Positions 1-7,894 of a stretch of 27,565 nt of DNA are shown in pieces. The position numbers and the translations under genes were made by a program. The DNA is from Gammaproteobacteria bacterium (GTDB lineage Bacteria; Pseudomonadota; Gammaproteobacteria; UBA6429; Thiohalophilaceae): the NCBI GenBank assembly GCA_029882235.1, contig JAOULB010000001.1, positions 1-27,565 on the forward strand, read 5' to 3'. Each line of letters opens with the position of its first letter. Positions within the stretch are counted from its first letter, which is position 1. Below the pieces are notes generated by a model. That model ran no database searches, was not told the DNA's origin, and saw only the letters and a program-made list of their open reading frames with translations.

Positions 1-330
1 CCTCCGCTGTTGCATGATGATATTAATAAACATGTAACTACTAAAGTGATGATCTGTAATTTTGCATGCATAGTTATTGCTCCTTTGTGTTAGCTCCTGG
101 ATCAGAATAGATGATATCTATCACACAAATATCACAAATTATTACTGTTCATGAAATTTCCGATTCTTACGCTGATGGACCATATCTCAGTATTTCACTT
201 AGTGGCACTACGCTTAGAGCTATTAGGGCGATATAATGTCTCGAATTTTCTATCAATTCAGAGAAAATCTGCGCCGTTCTTTGCGTCACTACGTTATAAT
301 GCTATCCCACATAAGTATTAAAGAATCCCC
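1..330. other. AT-rich intergenic region upstream of the NYN gene
   Basis: No convincing coding sequence is visible. The only open stretch entering from the left edge on the plus strand ends at the TAG at 91-93 and resembles nothing I know. The region contains a 7-bp inverted repeat (ATTTTCT at 245-251, AGAAAAT at 262-268) that is not followed by a T-run, so it is not an obvious terminator. Two perfect TATAAT hexamers occur, at 232-237 and 295-300, neither with a good -35 box at the expected distance. Confidence 0.5.
295..300 (+). promoter_or_regulatory. candidate -10 box for the NYN gene
   Basis: A perfect TATAAT lies 30 bases before the ATG at 331, a sensible distance for a short leader. 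No recognisable TTGACA-like hexamer sits 16-18 bases upstream, so this is only a candidate. It could be a chance match in AT-rich DNA. Confidence 0.25.
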
Positions 331-831
331 ATGCAGAAAGTCACAATTTTAGTTGATGCCCAGAATGTCTATTACACTACCAAGCAGGCTTATCACTGTG
401 GCTTTGACTACAATCAATTCTGGCAGCAGGTGACGAAAGATAGAAAACTGGTTAAGGCGATCGCGTTTTCATGTGAACGTGGTGATAAAAAGCAGACTGA
501 GTTCCAGAATATCCTCAGGGCCATTGGTTTTGAGGTGAAGCTGAAGTCCTATATTCAACGTAGTGATGGTTCAAGCAAGTGTGACTGGGATGTAGGAATT
601 ACGATCGATGCATTAAAATATGCCGAACAATCTGACATAATTGTGCTGGTATCAGGTGATGGCGATTTTGCCTTATTGGCGGATACATTATGCTCTGACT
701 ATAAGACCTTTGTTGAGGTGTATGGCGTACCAAAATTGACTGCAGCATCGCTCGTTAGATCTGCGTCGAAATTTATTCCCATCGATAATAATTTGTTACT
801 CAAACAGGCAACCAGAAGCAAGAGCAGCTGA
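331..831 (+). CDS. NYN (PIN-like) domain protein, LabA/DUF88 type
   Basis: This 166-residue protein is probably a metal-dependent RNase of the NYN subgroup of PIN-like nucleases. The first strand carries ILVDAQNVYY with the conserved Asp9 and Asn12. A middle KCDWDVGITID segment supplies further acids, and LVSGDGDF contributes Asp110 and Asp112. These are the usual positions of the NYN acidic cluster. The length fits a stand-alone NYN domain with nothing fused. No strong ribosome binding site precedes the ATG at 331. The small gene at 864 follows after 32 bases on the same strand and may be cotranscribed. The substrate cannot be told from sequence. Roles proposed for relatives range from RNA processing to phage-related functions, so the family call is firm and the biological role open. 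Confidence 0.85.
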   Translation: MQKVTILVDAQNVYYTTKQAYHCGFDYNQFWQQVTKDRKLVKAIAFSCERGDKKQTEFQNILRAIGFEVKLKSYIQRSDGSSKCDWDVGITIDALKYAEQSDIIVLVSGDGDFALLADTLCSDYKTFVEVYGVPKLTAASLVRSASKFIPIDNNLLLKQATRSKSS

Positions 832-863
832 GCCGCCATTTTTATTTAACGGAGTCTTTAACA

Positions 864-1163
864 TTGAGCACTGATTCAGATAATAATTTCACAAAAGCCA
901 CCGAAAAGTTAAAAAACAAAGGGCAAATCATTAAACATATCGATATTGATATTGCGATTGGAATGTTGACAAAGTATATGAACGAGCAAGATATCATTTC
1001 CCTGGTGTCGGCGCTGGAAACGCTAAAATCAGCTCCACAGAATGAAGATCTCTGGCTTGGAGTGATCAAGGCCTTTGATGAGCTTGGTGTTCTGCAGGGG
1101 GCTGCGTTGACTTATGCGCCTTACCTCAATATTTTTGTTTCTGATGATCCCTTTGGTGATTAA
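864..1163 (+). CDS. small uncharacterised protein, TTG start
   Basis: I do not recognise this 99-residue protein. It has no signal peptide, membrane segment or cysteine pattern. It looks soluble, mostly helical and mildly acidic, with a short lysine-rich stretch at residues 11-19. The TTG start is preferred because GGAG at 851-854 sits nine bases upstream, whereas the next in-frame ATG would remove about a third of the protein. It lies between the NYN gene (32-base gap) and the acyltransferase gene (8-base gap), so the three probably share a transcript. An open frame on the opposite strand (842-1069) is rejected because this one has a ribosome binding site and fits the packing. Confidence 0.6.
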   Translation: MSTDSDNNFTKATEKLKNKGQIIKHIDIDIAIGMLTKYMNEQDIISLVSALETLKSAPQNEDLWLGVIKAFDELGVLQGAALTYAPYLNIFVSDDPFGD

Positions 1164-1171
1164 TTCGCGCC

Positions 1172-2194
1172 ATGAAGTTTGTCTGCTACTCCAACTGGGA
1201 TCAACTTCCCAAAGGTGCTGATACACTGTTTGCGCAGTGTGAGAAACAGAGCCTGTTTTACTCGCGCCCCTGGTTTGAGAATTTAATAACAACACTTGTT
1301 GATGAGGTCATGCTACTGGCCTGTGTCGTGGTCGATAACAAAGTCCTGGCCCTGCTGCCATTAATTCAATCCACCAAGAATAATTTCCTCTCCTTCAAAC
1401 ATCGCTACACCACACACTTTAGTCTGTTACTTACAGAAGATAATCAGGCGCAGATTATAGATTGCCTGGTACAAGGTCTGACGCAACGACCAGTTCGTTC
1501 ATTGCTGCTGGAACCGGTGGCGAACGATGACGCGGCTATCAATCGCCTGCGCACCAGACTTGAACAATCCGGATTTCAGTGTGCAGAATATTTCCGCTTT
1601 TATAACTGGATTTACCGCGTGCAGGGCCAGTCGTTTGCAGACTATATGGCTGCCCGCCCTGCCCGACTGCGTAATACGATCGCACGCAAACAACGAAAAC
1701 TGGAACGAGAACACGGTTATGATATTCGTCTGTATAGTGGCGAGGACGTACCACCGGCCATGGCGGATTATTATGCAGCCTATACCGCCAGCTGGAAGGC
1801 AAATGAACAGTATGTCGGCTTTCTTGATGGTATAGTTACAAACCTGTCGTGCCCGGGTTGGTCGCGCCTTGGCGTGCTTTATGTCCGGGACCAGCCCATT
1901 GCAGCACAGCTGTGGTTTGTCGCTCACGGCAAGGCCAGTATTTTCAGACTGGCCTATGACGAAGCCTGGAAGCCGTATTCACCGGGCTCTATACTAACGA
2001 GCTATCTGATGGAATACGTGATTGATACCGACAGGGTTGAGGAGATCGACTTTCTCACTGGTAACGATGCTTACAAACAGGACTGGATGTCGGATCGGCG
2101 AGAACGCTACGCCCTGAGTTGCGTAAAAAATGGCGCTGCACAAAGCTGGCTGGAAAAATTTAGTCGTTCACTTAAGAACCTGTTGCCAAAATAA
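1172..2194 (+). CDS. GNAT-family acyltransferase, CelD/BioF2-like
   Basis: This 340-residue protein has the form of the CelD/BioF2 (Acetyltransf_6) branch of the GNAT superfamily. The N-terminus (FYSRPWFENL, about residues 28-37) matches the family's opening block. The central SFADYMAARPARLRNTIARK segment is the basic helix typical of these proteins. The C-terminal GNAT core includes APGSIL-like PGSILTSYLMEYV, followed by EEIDFLTGNDAYKQDWM, the family's F-x-x-G-x-x-x-Y-K-x-x-W hallmark. Relatives transfer acyl groups onto polysaccharide precursors or other amines, but no polysaccharide cluster is visible here, so the acceptor is unknown. The ATG lies eight bases after the preceding stop. The family call is good; the substrate is undetermined. 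Confidence 0.8.
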   Translation: MKFVCYSNWDQLPKGADTLFAQCEKQSLFYSRPWFENLITTLVDEVMLLACVVVDNKVLALLPLIQSTKNNFLSFKHRYTTHFSLLLTEDNQAQIIDCLVQGLTQRPVRSLLLEPVANDDAAINRLRTRLEQSGFQCAEYFRFYNWIYRVQGQSFADYMAARPARLRNTIARKQRKLEREHGYDIRLYSGEDVPPAMADYYAAYTASWKANEQYVGFLDGIVTNLSCPGWSRLGVLYVRDQPIAAQLWFVAHGKASIFRLAYDEAWKPYSPGSILTSYLMEYVIDTDRVEEIDFLTGNDAYKQDWMSDRRERYALSCVKNGAAQSWLEKFSRSLKNLLPK

Positions 2195-2228
2195 TATCGA
2201 ATCAATTTTTATTTAATGAGGAAATGTA

Positions 2229-2540
2229 ATGAAACAATTCGTATTTGTTTATCTGGGGGGTAATCAACCTTCCAGCCCGGAAGAAGCGAGTAAACATTTT
2301 GAAAAATACATGGGCTGGTTATCATCACTTGGCGATGCTGTTGTGATCCCAACGATTCCTTTAAAAGATACCACGACGGTTAGCCCAGATGGCAAAATTG
2401 CCGAAGGTGGCAGTAGCGCCATGTCCGGCTTTACAATTCTTAAGGCAGATTCAATGGACGCCGCACTGTCGATTGCAAAAGAATGTCCGTTTCTTGAGAT
2501 TGGCGGCTCTCTCGAAGTATCTGAAATGATGCAAATGTAG
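2229..2540 (+). CDS. YciI-like (YCII-related) protein
   Basis: This 103-residue protein fits the YCII-related ferredoxin-fold family, often mislabelled as sigma-factor-associated or PhnB-like. It starts with a beta strand (KQFVFVYLGG), has a helix containing FEKYMGWLSSLGD, a mid-protein Gly/Ser loop, and ends with the characteristic DAALSIAKECPFLEIGGSLEVSEM segment. Members have a conserved His-Asp pair or DGPF-type motif in some subfamilies, but no function is established for this type. GAGG ends about eight bases before the ATG. A 34-base gap separates it from the acyltransferase gene and a 47-base gap from the rhodanese gene, so cotranscription is possible. Confidence 0.75.
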   Translation: MKQFVFVYLGGNQPSSPEEASKHFEKYMGWLSSLGDAVVIPTIPLKDTTTVSPDGKIAEGGSSAMSGFTILKADSMDAALSIAKECPFLEIGGSLEVSEMMQM

Positions 2541-2587
2541 TAATTTAACAACAAACCTGATGGCTAATAATAAATTAAGGAAAAAAA

Positions 2588-2905
2588 ATGACTCGTTCAA
2601 TCAAACCTGAAGAGTTTATCAATTTAAAAGATAACACAGCCGCACTGCTCGATATTCGACGAGACGATGATTATAAAAGCTCTAATGAGATCGTCCCCGG
2701 AGCCGTCTGGTACGACCCAACAAAAATTGATGAATGGATGGACGCTGTACCCAAAGAGGGTCAGGTCGTTATTTATTGTGTTCGCGGTGGCGGTGTCAGC
2801 AACAGTGTCGTTGATCGACTACAAGCTGATGGGATTAATGCCCAGTTTATTGAAGGTGGCATTGAAGGACTGAAAGACGCTGGTGGTGAAGTCGTACAAA
2901 AATAA
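2588..2905 (+). CDS. single-domain rhodanese-like sulfurtransferase
   Basis: This 105-residue protein is one rhodanese domain. LDIRRDDDY (about residues 20-28) is the first conserved block. VVIYCVRGGGVSN supplies the active-site cysteine, Cys64, with its loop, and the C-terminal FIEGGIEGLKDAGG is the usual closing helix. Family members accept sulfane sulfur on the cysteine and pass it to acceptors in thiosulfate, cyanide or tRNA/cofactor sulfur chemistry. The loop CVRGGGVS differs from the classical CRxGx[RT] loop, so the natural donor is uncertain. No signal peptide is present, so it acts in the cytoplasm. AAGGAAAAAAA precedes the ATG and gives a reasonable ribosome binding site. Confidence 0.85.
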   Translation: MTRSIKPEEFINLKDNTAALLDIRRDDDYKSSNEIVPGAVWYDPTKIDEWMDAVPKEGQVVIYCVRGGGVSNSVVDRLQADGINAQFIEGGIEGLKDAGGEVVQK

Positions 2906-3201
2906 CAATTTTGTTGCGATCAACTTCGAGCTTTTCTGACCAGGGATGGTGACACCTTCACAAAATTCAACTCAGTTTTAATTTTAAATTAAATAAGCAA
3001 ACAATCATTACGTAAAAGTAACTTCTAATATTATTAATCATTAATATTTAATTGTAACAATATGTAAACCAGTTTGACCCTCCGATCGCATCAGAGTAGA
3101 TTTGAATGGTTTCATACCACAAGGCTTGTCGGTTACTGTTGTGATACCGACAGGTACAGCTATATCCCTGTTAACCTAACAATTTATAAGGGGAGTAAAT
3201 C
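2906..3201. other. intergenic leader of the symporter operon
   Basis: This 296-base region is strongly AT-rich from about 2980 to 3065 and carries no gene I can support. A 60-codon open frame (3074-3256) overlaps the start of the DUF4212 gene, has no ribosome binding site and no recognisable product. The section nearest the gene has a 9-bp inverted repeat described separately. An imperfect AATATTA/TAATATT repeat lies around 3028-3049. The length and AT content suggest a regulated promoter, but I cannot pick a confident -35/-10 pair. Confidence 0.45.
3125..3154 (+). promoter_or_regulatory. inverted repeat upstream of the DUF4212/symporter genes
   Basis: CTTGTCGGT at 3125-3133 pairs with ACCGACAGG at 3146-3154, allowing one G-T pair, with a 12-base loop. 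It lies 47 bases before the ATG. No T-run follows, so it is not an intrinsic terminator. It could be an operator or an mRNA leader hairpin. Confidence 0.35.
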
Positions 3202-3468
3202 ATGTCTGAGAGTCAACAACGTGAGATGCACTGGCAAAAAACCCGTAGCCTCATGATTATCCACTTGTGTATCTGGTTCTTCTTTTCATTCGTCGTCCAC
3301 TGGTTTGCTAAAGATCTGAACGCCATAAACTTTATTGGTTTTCCTTTAGGGTTTTATATGGCTGCTCAGGGTTCTTTGTTTGCTTTCGTCGTACAGCTTT
3401 TTATCTTCGTGAAGCAACAGGACAAGATTGACCGCGAATTCGGCATGGCCGAAGACGACAACGCATAA
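3202..3468 (+). CDS. DUF4212 small subunit of a sodium:solute symporter
   Basis: This 88-residue membrane protein belongs to the DUF4212 (putative solute:sodium symporter small subunit) family. The N-terminus carries the charged REMHWQKTR block. Two membrane helices follow, about residues 17-36 (rich in Ile, Phe and Trp) and about residues 45-67 (FIGFPLGFYMAAQGSLFAFV), before a short charged tail QQDKIDREFGM. Family members are encoded directly upstream of a VC_2705-type symporter, as here with a 12-base gap. The analogous DUF485-ActP pair handles acetate. A strong ribosome binding site, AAGGGGAG at 3188-3195, supports the start. The role is probably assembly or modulation of the large subunit in the inner membrane; this is inferred from pairing. 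Confidence 0.9.
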   Translation: MSESQQREMHWQKTRSLMIIHLCIWFFFSFVVHWFAKDLNAINFIGFPLGFYMAAQGSLFAFVVQLFIFVKQQDKIDREFGMAEDDNA

Positions 3469-3480
3469 GGGGGCGCGATC

Positions 3481-5310
3481 ATGAGCTTAAAACTTAAAGG
3501 CGATTTTATTGATAATCTGCCGAAGATCTATGGCCTCTATACTGGTGGCTTCCTGATCTTTGTATTACTGATGGCATTACTTGAAAAGAATGGTGTCGGT
3601 GCTGACACTATCGGTATTCTGTTCGTCGGTTTCACTATTGTTATTTACGCCGCCATCGGCTGGTTATCCAGAACCATGCAGGTGGATGCCTACTATGTCG
3701 CAGGACGACAGGTCCCACCCGTTTTTAATGGCATGGCAACGGCCGCTGACTGGATGTCCGGTGCTTCGTTTGTTGCCATGGCCGGTGGTATTTATATGGG
3801 TGGCCACGCCTATCTTGCCTTTGTTGTTGGCTGGACCGGCGGCTATGTTCTGGTTGCTGTTTTGATGGCACCTTACCTGCGTAAGTTTGGTTGTTATACC
3901 GTACCGGATTTTGTCGGCACACGTTATGGTGGCAACACCGCACGCCTGTTAGCCGTACTGGTGCTGGTGATTGCTTCCTTTACTTATGTGACCGCACAGA
4001 TTAATGCAACGGGTACAATCGCCTCGCGTGCATTACAAATTCCATTTGAAATGGGAGTCTGGTTTGGTCTACTCGGTATTCTACTCTGCTCCATGCTCGG
4101 CGGCATGCGCGCGGTAACCTGGACCCAGGTCGCACAATACATTGTCTTGATCATCGCTTACATCGTGCCGGTGATATGGATGTCCAATAAACAGGGCTTC
4201 GGTATCATGCCACAGCTGGCTTATGGTGATGCCGTTGCTCGCATCACTGAACTGGAAGCGACTGTAGGTCTGGGTACACTGGCCAAGGTTGCCGCACCTG
4301 TCGACTTCCCGGGATTGAAGGCACTGGCTACCGCGCATAATGCGCCGGGTGATGGCATGGCGGCATGGAAGTTTGTCACACTGGCTGCGTGTATGATGCT
4401 GGGTACGGCTTCTTTGCCACATATCCTGATGCGTTACTTCACCACAAAGTCAGTCCGTGCTGCACGTAACTCGGTAGCATGGTCACTGTTCTTTATTTTC
4501 CTGCTGTATTTCACCGCACCCGCGCTGGCAACCTTTACCAAGTTGCAGATTCTGGATCCGAGTCTGGCGACCAGTATCATCGGTAAGTCGATCGAAAGCG
4601 TGATGGCGCTGGAATGGATACAGAAGTGGCATGAAGTGAAAATGGTCGCCATCGTCGATGCCAATCGCGACGGTATCCTGCAACTCAATGAGTTCTTTAT
4701 GAGAGCGGATATTGTAGTACTGGCAACGCCGGAAATCGCAGGGCTACCCTATGTCATCTCGGGTCTGGTTGCTGCCGGTGGTATGGCGGCGGCCATGTCG
4801 ACTGCCGACGGTTTGCTGCTGGCGATTGCCAATGCCCTGTCGCATGACCTGTACTACAAAGTGATCGATCCTAAGGCGGAAACCAAAAAACGTCTGATCG
4901 TCGCCCGTGTACTGCTCATTGTAATTGGTGGTCTGGGTGCCTTTGTGGCCAGTATGAAGCTCACCGGTATCCTCGGTGCGGTGGCCTGGGCCTTCTGTTT
5001 CGCCATGTCCGGTCTGTTCTTCCCACTGGTGCTGGGCGTCTGGTGGAAACGGGCTAACCGTGCCGGGGCGATTGCCGGTATGGCTGTCGGTCTGGGTGTC
5101 GGCACCTGGTACCTGTATATGGTTAAATGGGGCGGCATGACGCCCTGGATTGGTCTGGATCACCTGCGCTTTGGTATTGTCGGTGCTTCAGCTAGTCTGA
5201 TTGCCATGGTAGTGGTCTCCTTGATGACCAAGGAACCGGATGCTGAAACACAGGCCATGGTTGATGAAATCCGTATACCGAAAGGTGAAACGGTACTCGG
5301 TAGTCATTAA
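3481..5310 (+). CDS. sodium:solute symporter, VC_2705 subfamily
   Basis: This 609-residue inner-membrane protein is a Na+-coupled transporter of the SSS family, close to the ActP-like VC_2705 subgroup, whose members are thought to move acetate or other small monocarboxylates. About 12-13 hydrophobic helices are visible. Family blocks include the YYVAGRQVPPVFNGMATAADW segment near residues 71-91, GGMRAVTWTQVAQ in the first half, and the late AGGMAAAMSTADGLLLAIANA helix. An extramembrane stretch at residues 393-404 reads DANRDGILQLNE, which satisfies every position of a canonical EF-hand calcium loop. The start has a strong AAGGGGG ribosome binding site at 3467-3473. Transcription with the DUF4212 gene ends at the terminator just downstream. 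The transported substrate is inferred, not shown. Confidence 0.92.
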   Translation: MSLKLKGDFIDNLPKIYGLYTGGFLIFVLLMALLEKNGVGADTIGILFVGFTIVIYAAIGWLSRTMQVDAYYVAGRQVPPVFNGMATAADWMSGASFVAMAGGIYMGGHAYLAFVVGWTGGYVLVAVLMAPYLRKFGCYTVPDFVGTRYGGNTARLLAVLVLVIASFTYVTAQINATGTIASRALQIPFEMGVWFGLLGILLCSMLGGMRAVTWTQVAQYIVLIIAYIVPVIWMSNKQGFGIMPQLAYGDAVARITELEATVGLGTLAKVAAPVDFPGLKALATAHNAPGDGMAAWKFVTLAACMMLGTASLPHILMRYFTTKSVRAARNSVAWSLFFIFLLYFTAPALATFTKLQILDPSLATSIIGKSIESVMALEWIQKWHEVKMVAIVDANRDGILQLNEFFMRADIVVLATPEIAGLPYVISGLVAAGGMAAAMSTADGLLLAIANALSHDLYYKVIDPKAETKKRLIVARVLLIVIGGLGAFVASMKLTGILGAVAWAFCFAMSGLFFPLVLGVWWKRANRAGAIAGMAVGLGVGTWYLYMVKWGGMTPWIGLDHLRFGIVGASASLIAMVVVSLMTKEPDAETQAMVDEIRIPKGETVLGSH

Positions 5311-5323
5311 ACTGAGCTAAAAC

Positions 5324-5362
5324 AAACCGGGGCGCTAAATAAAATGGCGTCCCGGTTTTTTT
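5324..5362 (+). terminator. intrinsic terminator after the symporter gene
   Basis: AACCGGGGCGC at 5325-5335 pairs with GCGTCCCGGTT at 5347-5357 through an 11-bp stem with one G-T pair, an 11-base loop and a following T-run ending at 5362. It lies 14 bases after the symporter stop codon. Confidence 0.9.
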
Positions 5363-5418
5363 ATTGCTGCATATAACGTTAAAATCAAATCTATAATCAA
5401 ACTGGCTGGATAATAACA

Positions 5419-5775
5419 ATGACTGACGCCTTTCCCATCTGGGTTCTTGCTATCGACTATATTCTCGGTGTGGTGATGTGGACACTGGTTGGACGCTTTG
5501 GCATGCAACTATTTTTACCTAAAGAAAGTACTTTTTTCTTTTCACGCTTTTTTATTCGTGTAACCGATCCATTAATCAAATTATTCAAACCCATTACGCC
5601 AGCATTTCTAGTCGAGGCCATGGTGCCACTCTATGTTGCGTGGTTCTTTTATATTACACGCTTTTATCTTATGCCATGGCTACTCGGTTATTCAGTGATG
5701 GGAATGTTATCCTTCCCACTGGAAAGTGAAATAACTCAGGCAATACGTTACTTATTTGGTTCATCCGCCCCATAA
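5419..5775 (+). CDS. small membrane protein, possibly YggT-like
   Basis: This 118-residue protein has two clear hydrophobic segments, about residues 7-31 (containing AIDYILGVVMWTLVG) and about residues 66-92 (VEAMVPLYVAWFFYITRFYL), with a shorter third near the C-terminus. Between them, FFIRVTDPLIKLFKPITP resembles the Arg...Asp/Glu-Pro...Pro block between the helices of YggT-family proteins, but the match is weak and I would not transfer a function. It follows the terminator, so it probably has its own promoter. The exonuclease/DUF294 gene starts 20 bases after its stop, suggesting these two are cotranscribed. Similar small membrane genes near this symporter type could point to a shared role, but that is inference. 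Confidence 0.65.
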   Translation: MTDAFPIWVLAIDYILGVVMWTLVGRFGMQLFLPKESTFFFSRFFIRVTDPLIKLFKPITPAFLVEAMVPLYVAWFFYITRFYLMPWLLGYSVMGMLSFPLESEITQAIRYLFGSSAP

Positions 5776-5795
5776 ACATCAGCTATGATGATGCT

Positions 5796-7892
5796 ATGCA
5801 GCCCCCAAAACATACACCGCTGATTGCATTACCCACCCTGATCCTGGATCTTGAAACTACCGGACTAGATGTAAAAAATGATCGTGTTATACAGATAGGT
5901 GCCATTAGCACACAGGGCGCCAATCAACATTATTTAGCTGTTATTGATCAACTGATCAACCCCGGCATCGCCATCCCACAAAGTTCAACTGAAATTCATA
6001 ATATCGATGATACCGATGTTGCTCGAGCGCCTTCATTCAAAGATGTTGCTACACACTTAATTGCACAAATGAAAAATCGTGTCATTATTGGTCATCATAT
6101 TGCTTTTGATCTTGCCATTCTAAGACATGAGTTTGCGCGTAATAAACTGGTCTGGCATGAACCCCTCAGTCTTGATGTTGGTATGCTGGCTAGTGCGTTA
6201 CAACCGAATTTACCTGATGTCTCACTCGAAACAGTCACGACTATGCTGGGTGTTCGTATTCGCAATCGACACAGTGCCATGGGTGATTGCAAAGCAGCAA
6301 CAGAATGCTGGCAACACCTGCTGCCCCTCTTACAGAAAAAAAATATTCGCACCCTGGGTGAAGCCATCACACTGGCAAACAGTCGTCATGATTTAATTAC
6401 CCGCCAGATTGAATCTGGCTGGACAGAAGTACCTGCAGGGCTGGTAAAAAAACAATCGAGCAATAGTAAACGCATTGATAGTTATGTGTATGAACACCGC
6501 CTTGCCGATGTAATGACTCAACCACCTGTATTTGTAAATCCCAAAGACAGTTTGCGTCAGGCGACGCAGACCATGAATACCCATAAACTGGGTAGTCTGC
6601 TTGTTGGCACTGCTGACAAACCGCCACTCGGTATTCTGACTGAACGCGATGTTCTAAAACAGGTGGCTGAAAACCAGCATGACCTGGACAACACGCCCAT
6701 TGAGATCATCATGACCAGCCCGGTTGAATCTATGCATCAGGATGAACTGCTCTATCGTGCGCTGGGACGTATGGATCGACTCAACATCGCCCACCTGTGT
6801 GTACACAACGATGCCGGCTTACCAGTGGGCATCATCTCGCAACGTAACCTGCTGCAATATCGTGCGCGTGGGCCCAATATGCTCAGTGATGCCATGGATA
6901 CGGCAAACAGTGTGCACGAACTGGCAAGTGCCTATGGACGTCTTACCGATGTCGCCCGCCAATTACTGGATGAAGAACTGGCTGGCGATGAAATCGCTCA
7001 ACTAATCTCCACAGAGCTACAGGCTCTCACTCATCGTGCGACCGAGCTGGCACTGGCGCGCATGAAAGAACAGGGCAAAGGAGAACCACCTGCCGACTGG
7101 TGTGCACTGGTACTCGGTTCTGCAGGTCGTGGTGAAAGTCTACTCAGCGCCGATCAGGATAATGCCCTGATCCATACCGGCTGCGATGTTGATGATGACT
7201 GGTTTGCGCAGTTTGCTACTTACCTGTCCGAAATACTGGATCAGTCTGGCCTGGCTTTATGTAGCGGTGGCGTGATGGCAATAAATAAACAGTGGCGCGG
7301 AAATCTTGCTGACTGGAACCAGCAACTTTCAAACTGGATTCAACGAGCTCAGCCTGAAGACTTACTCAATGTCGATATTTTTTTCGATTTATTACCCGTA
7401 GCGGGACATCATTCACTGGCAAACGAACTACATCAACAGGCCGTTGCCCTTGCAGAAAAGAACCATCCCTTTATTAATTTACTGGCGCAATCAGTCCTGT
7501 CTGTTGCGCCTCAGTTTGGTTTTATGGGACGACTGAAGCTAAGCGAAGGGCGTATTGATTTAAAACGTCATGGTCTGTTACCGCTGGTCAGTTTTGCACG
7601 CACAGTTGCTCTGCGAATGGGGTCAAATTCAAGATCAACATCACAACGATTACGCGATGCGATTCAAGCCGGGCTTGTTGCAGAAAGTGATGCGGTGCGA
7701 TTAATTGAGCTCGAAAAATTATTGCTGATGCTTATATTGAAACAACAAATAAAGGATCGCAAAGCAGGGCTCGCTGCAGGAACAAAAGTAGCAATTAAAT
7801 TACTAGCAAAACGAGACCAAAAACATTTAAAACATGAGTTGCATCATCTGGATACCATGGTCAATCAGATATTCAGCTTTATTACACATTAA
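5796..7892 (+). CDS. fused DEDDh exonuclease - CBS pair - DUF294 nucleotidyltransferase-like protein
   Basis: This 698-residue protein joins three modules. Residues about 13-180 are a DnaQ-like 3'-5' exonuclease with the full DEDDh set: Asp18 and Glu20 (LDLETTG), Asp105 (IAFDLAIL), His159 and Asp164 (HSAMGD). Residues about 229-355 are two CBS domains, each ending in the typical GILTERDVL / GIISQRNLL strand-helix, expected to bind adenylyl nucleotides. Residues about 383-545 are a DUF294 nucleotidyltransferase-like domain with GSAGRGE (441-447), Asp453/Asp455 and a third acid, Asp527 (NVDIFFD). The rest is the DUF294 C-terminal helical domain. It is cytoplasmic. In Pseudomonas, as I recall, a separate nuclease gene and a separate DUF294 gene lie beside the acetate-type symporter, so a fusion in the same neighbourhood suggests a joint signalling role. 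The reaction is unknown. No clear ribosome binding site precedes the ATG. Confidence 0.9.
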   Translation: MQPPKHTPLIALPTLILDLETTGLDVKNDRVIQIGAISTQGANQHYLAVIDQLINPGIAIPQSSTEIHNIDDTDVARAPSFKDVATHLIAQMKNRVIIGHHIAFDLAILRHEFARNKLVWHEPLSLDVGMLASALQPNLPDVSLETVTTMLGVRIRNRHSAMGDCKAATECWQHLLPLLQKKNIRTLGEAITLANSRHDLITRQIESGWTEVPAGLVKKQSSNSKRIDSYVYEHRLADVMTQPPVFVNPKDSLRQATQTMNTHKLGSLLVGTADKPPLGILTERDVLKQVAENQHDLDNTPIEIIMTSPVESMHQDELLYRALGRMDRLNIAHLCVHNDAGLPVGIISQRNLLQYRARGPNMLSDAMDTANSVHELASAYGRLTDVARQLLDEELAGDEIAQLISTELQALTHRATELALARMKEQGKGEPPADWCALVLGSAGRGESLLSADQDNALIHTGCDVDDDWFAQFATYLSEILDQSGLALCSGGVMAINKQWRGNLADWNQQLSNWIQRAQPEDLLNVDIFFDLLPVAGHHSLANELHQQAVALAEKNHPFINLLAQSVLSVAPQFGFMGRLKLSEGRIDLKRHGLLPLVSFARTVALRMGSNSRSTSQRLRDAIQAGLVAESDAVRLIELEKLLLMLILKQQIKDRKAGLAAGTKVAIKLLAKRDQKHLKHELHHLDTMVNQIFSFITH

Positions 7893-7894
7893 AG

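Noticed and set aside
203..217. Possible sigma-54 promoter (TGGCAC followed by TT)
   Set aside because: The GG is not followed by GC at the required ten-base distance; the -12 element reads TTAG instead of TTGC.
842..1069. Minus-strand open frame opposite the small gene at 864
   Set aside because: It ends in cross-frame sequence, has no neighbours on that strand and no ribosome binding site, and the plus-strand gene explains the region.
3074..3256. 60-codon plus-strand open frame before the DUF4212 gene
   Set aside because: It overlaps the well-supported DUF4212 start, has no ribosome binding site, an unlikely composition and covers the leader inverted repeat.
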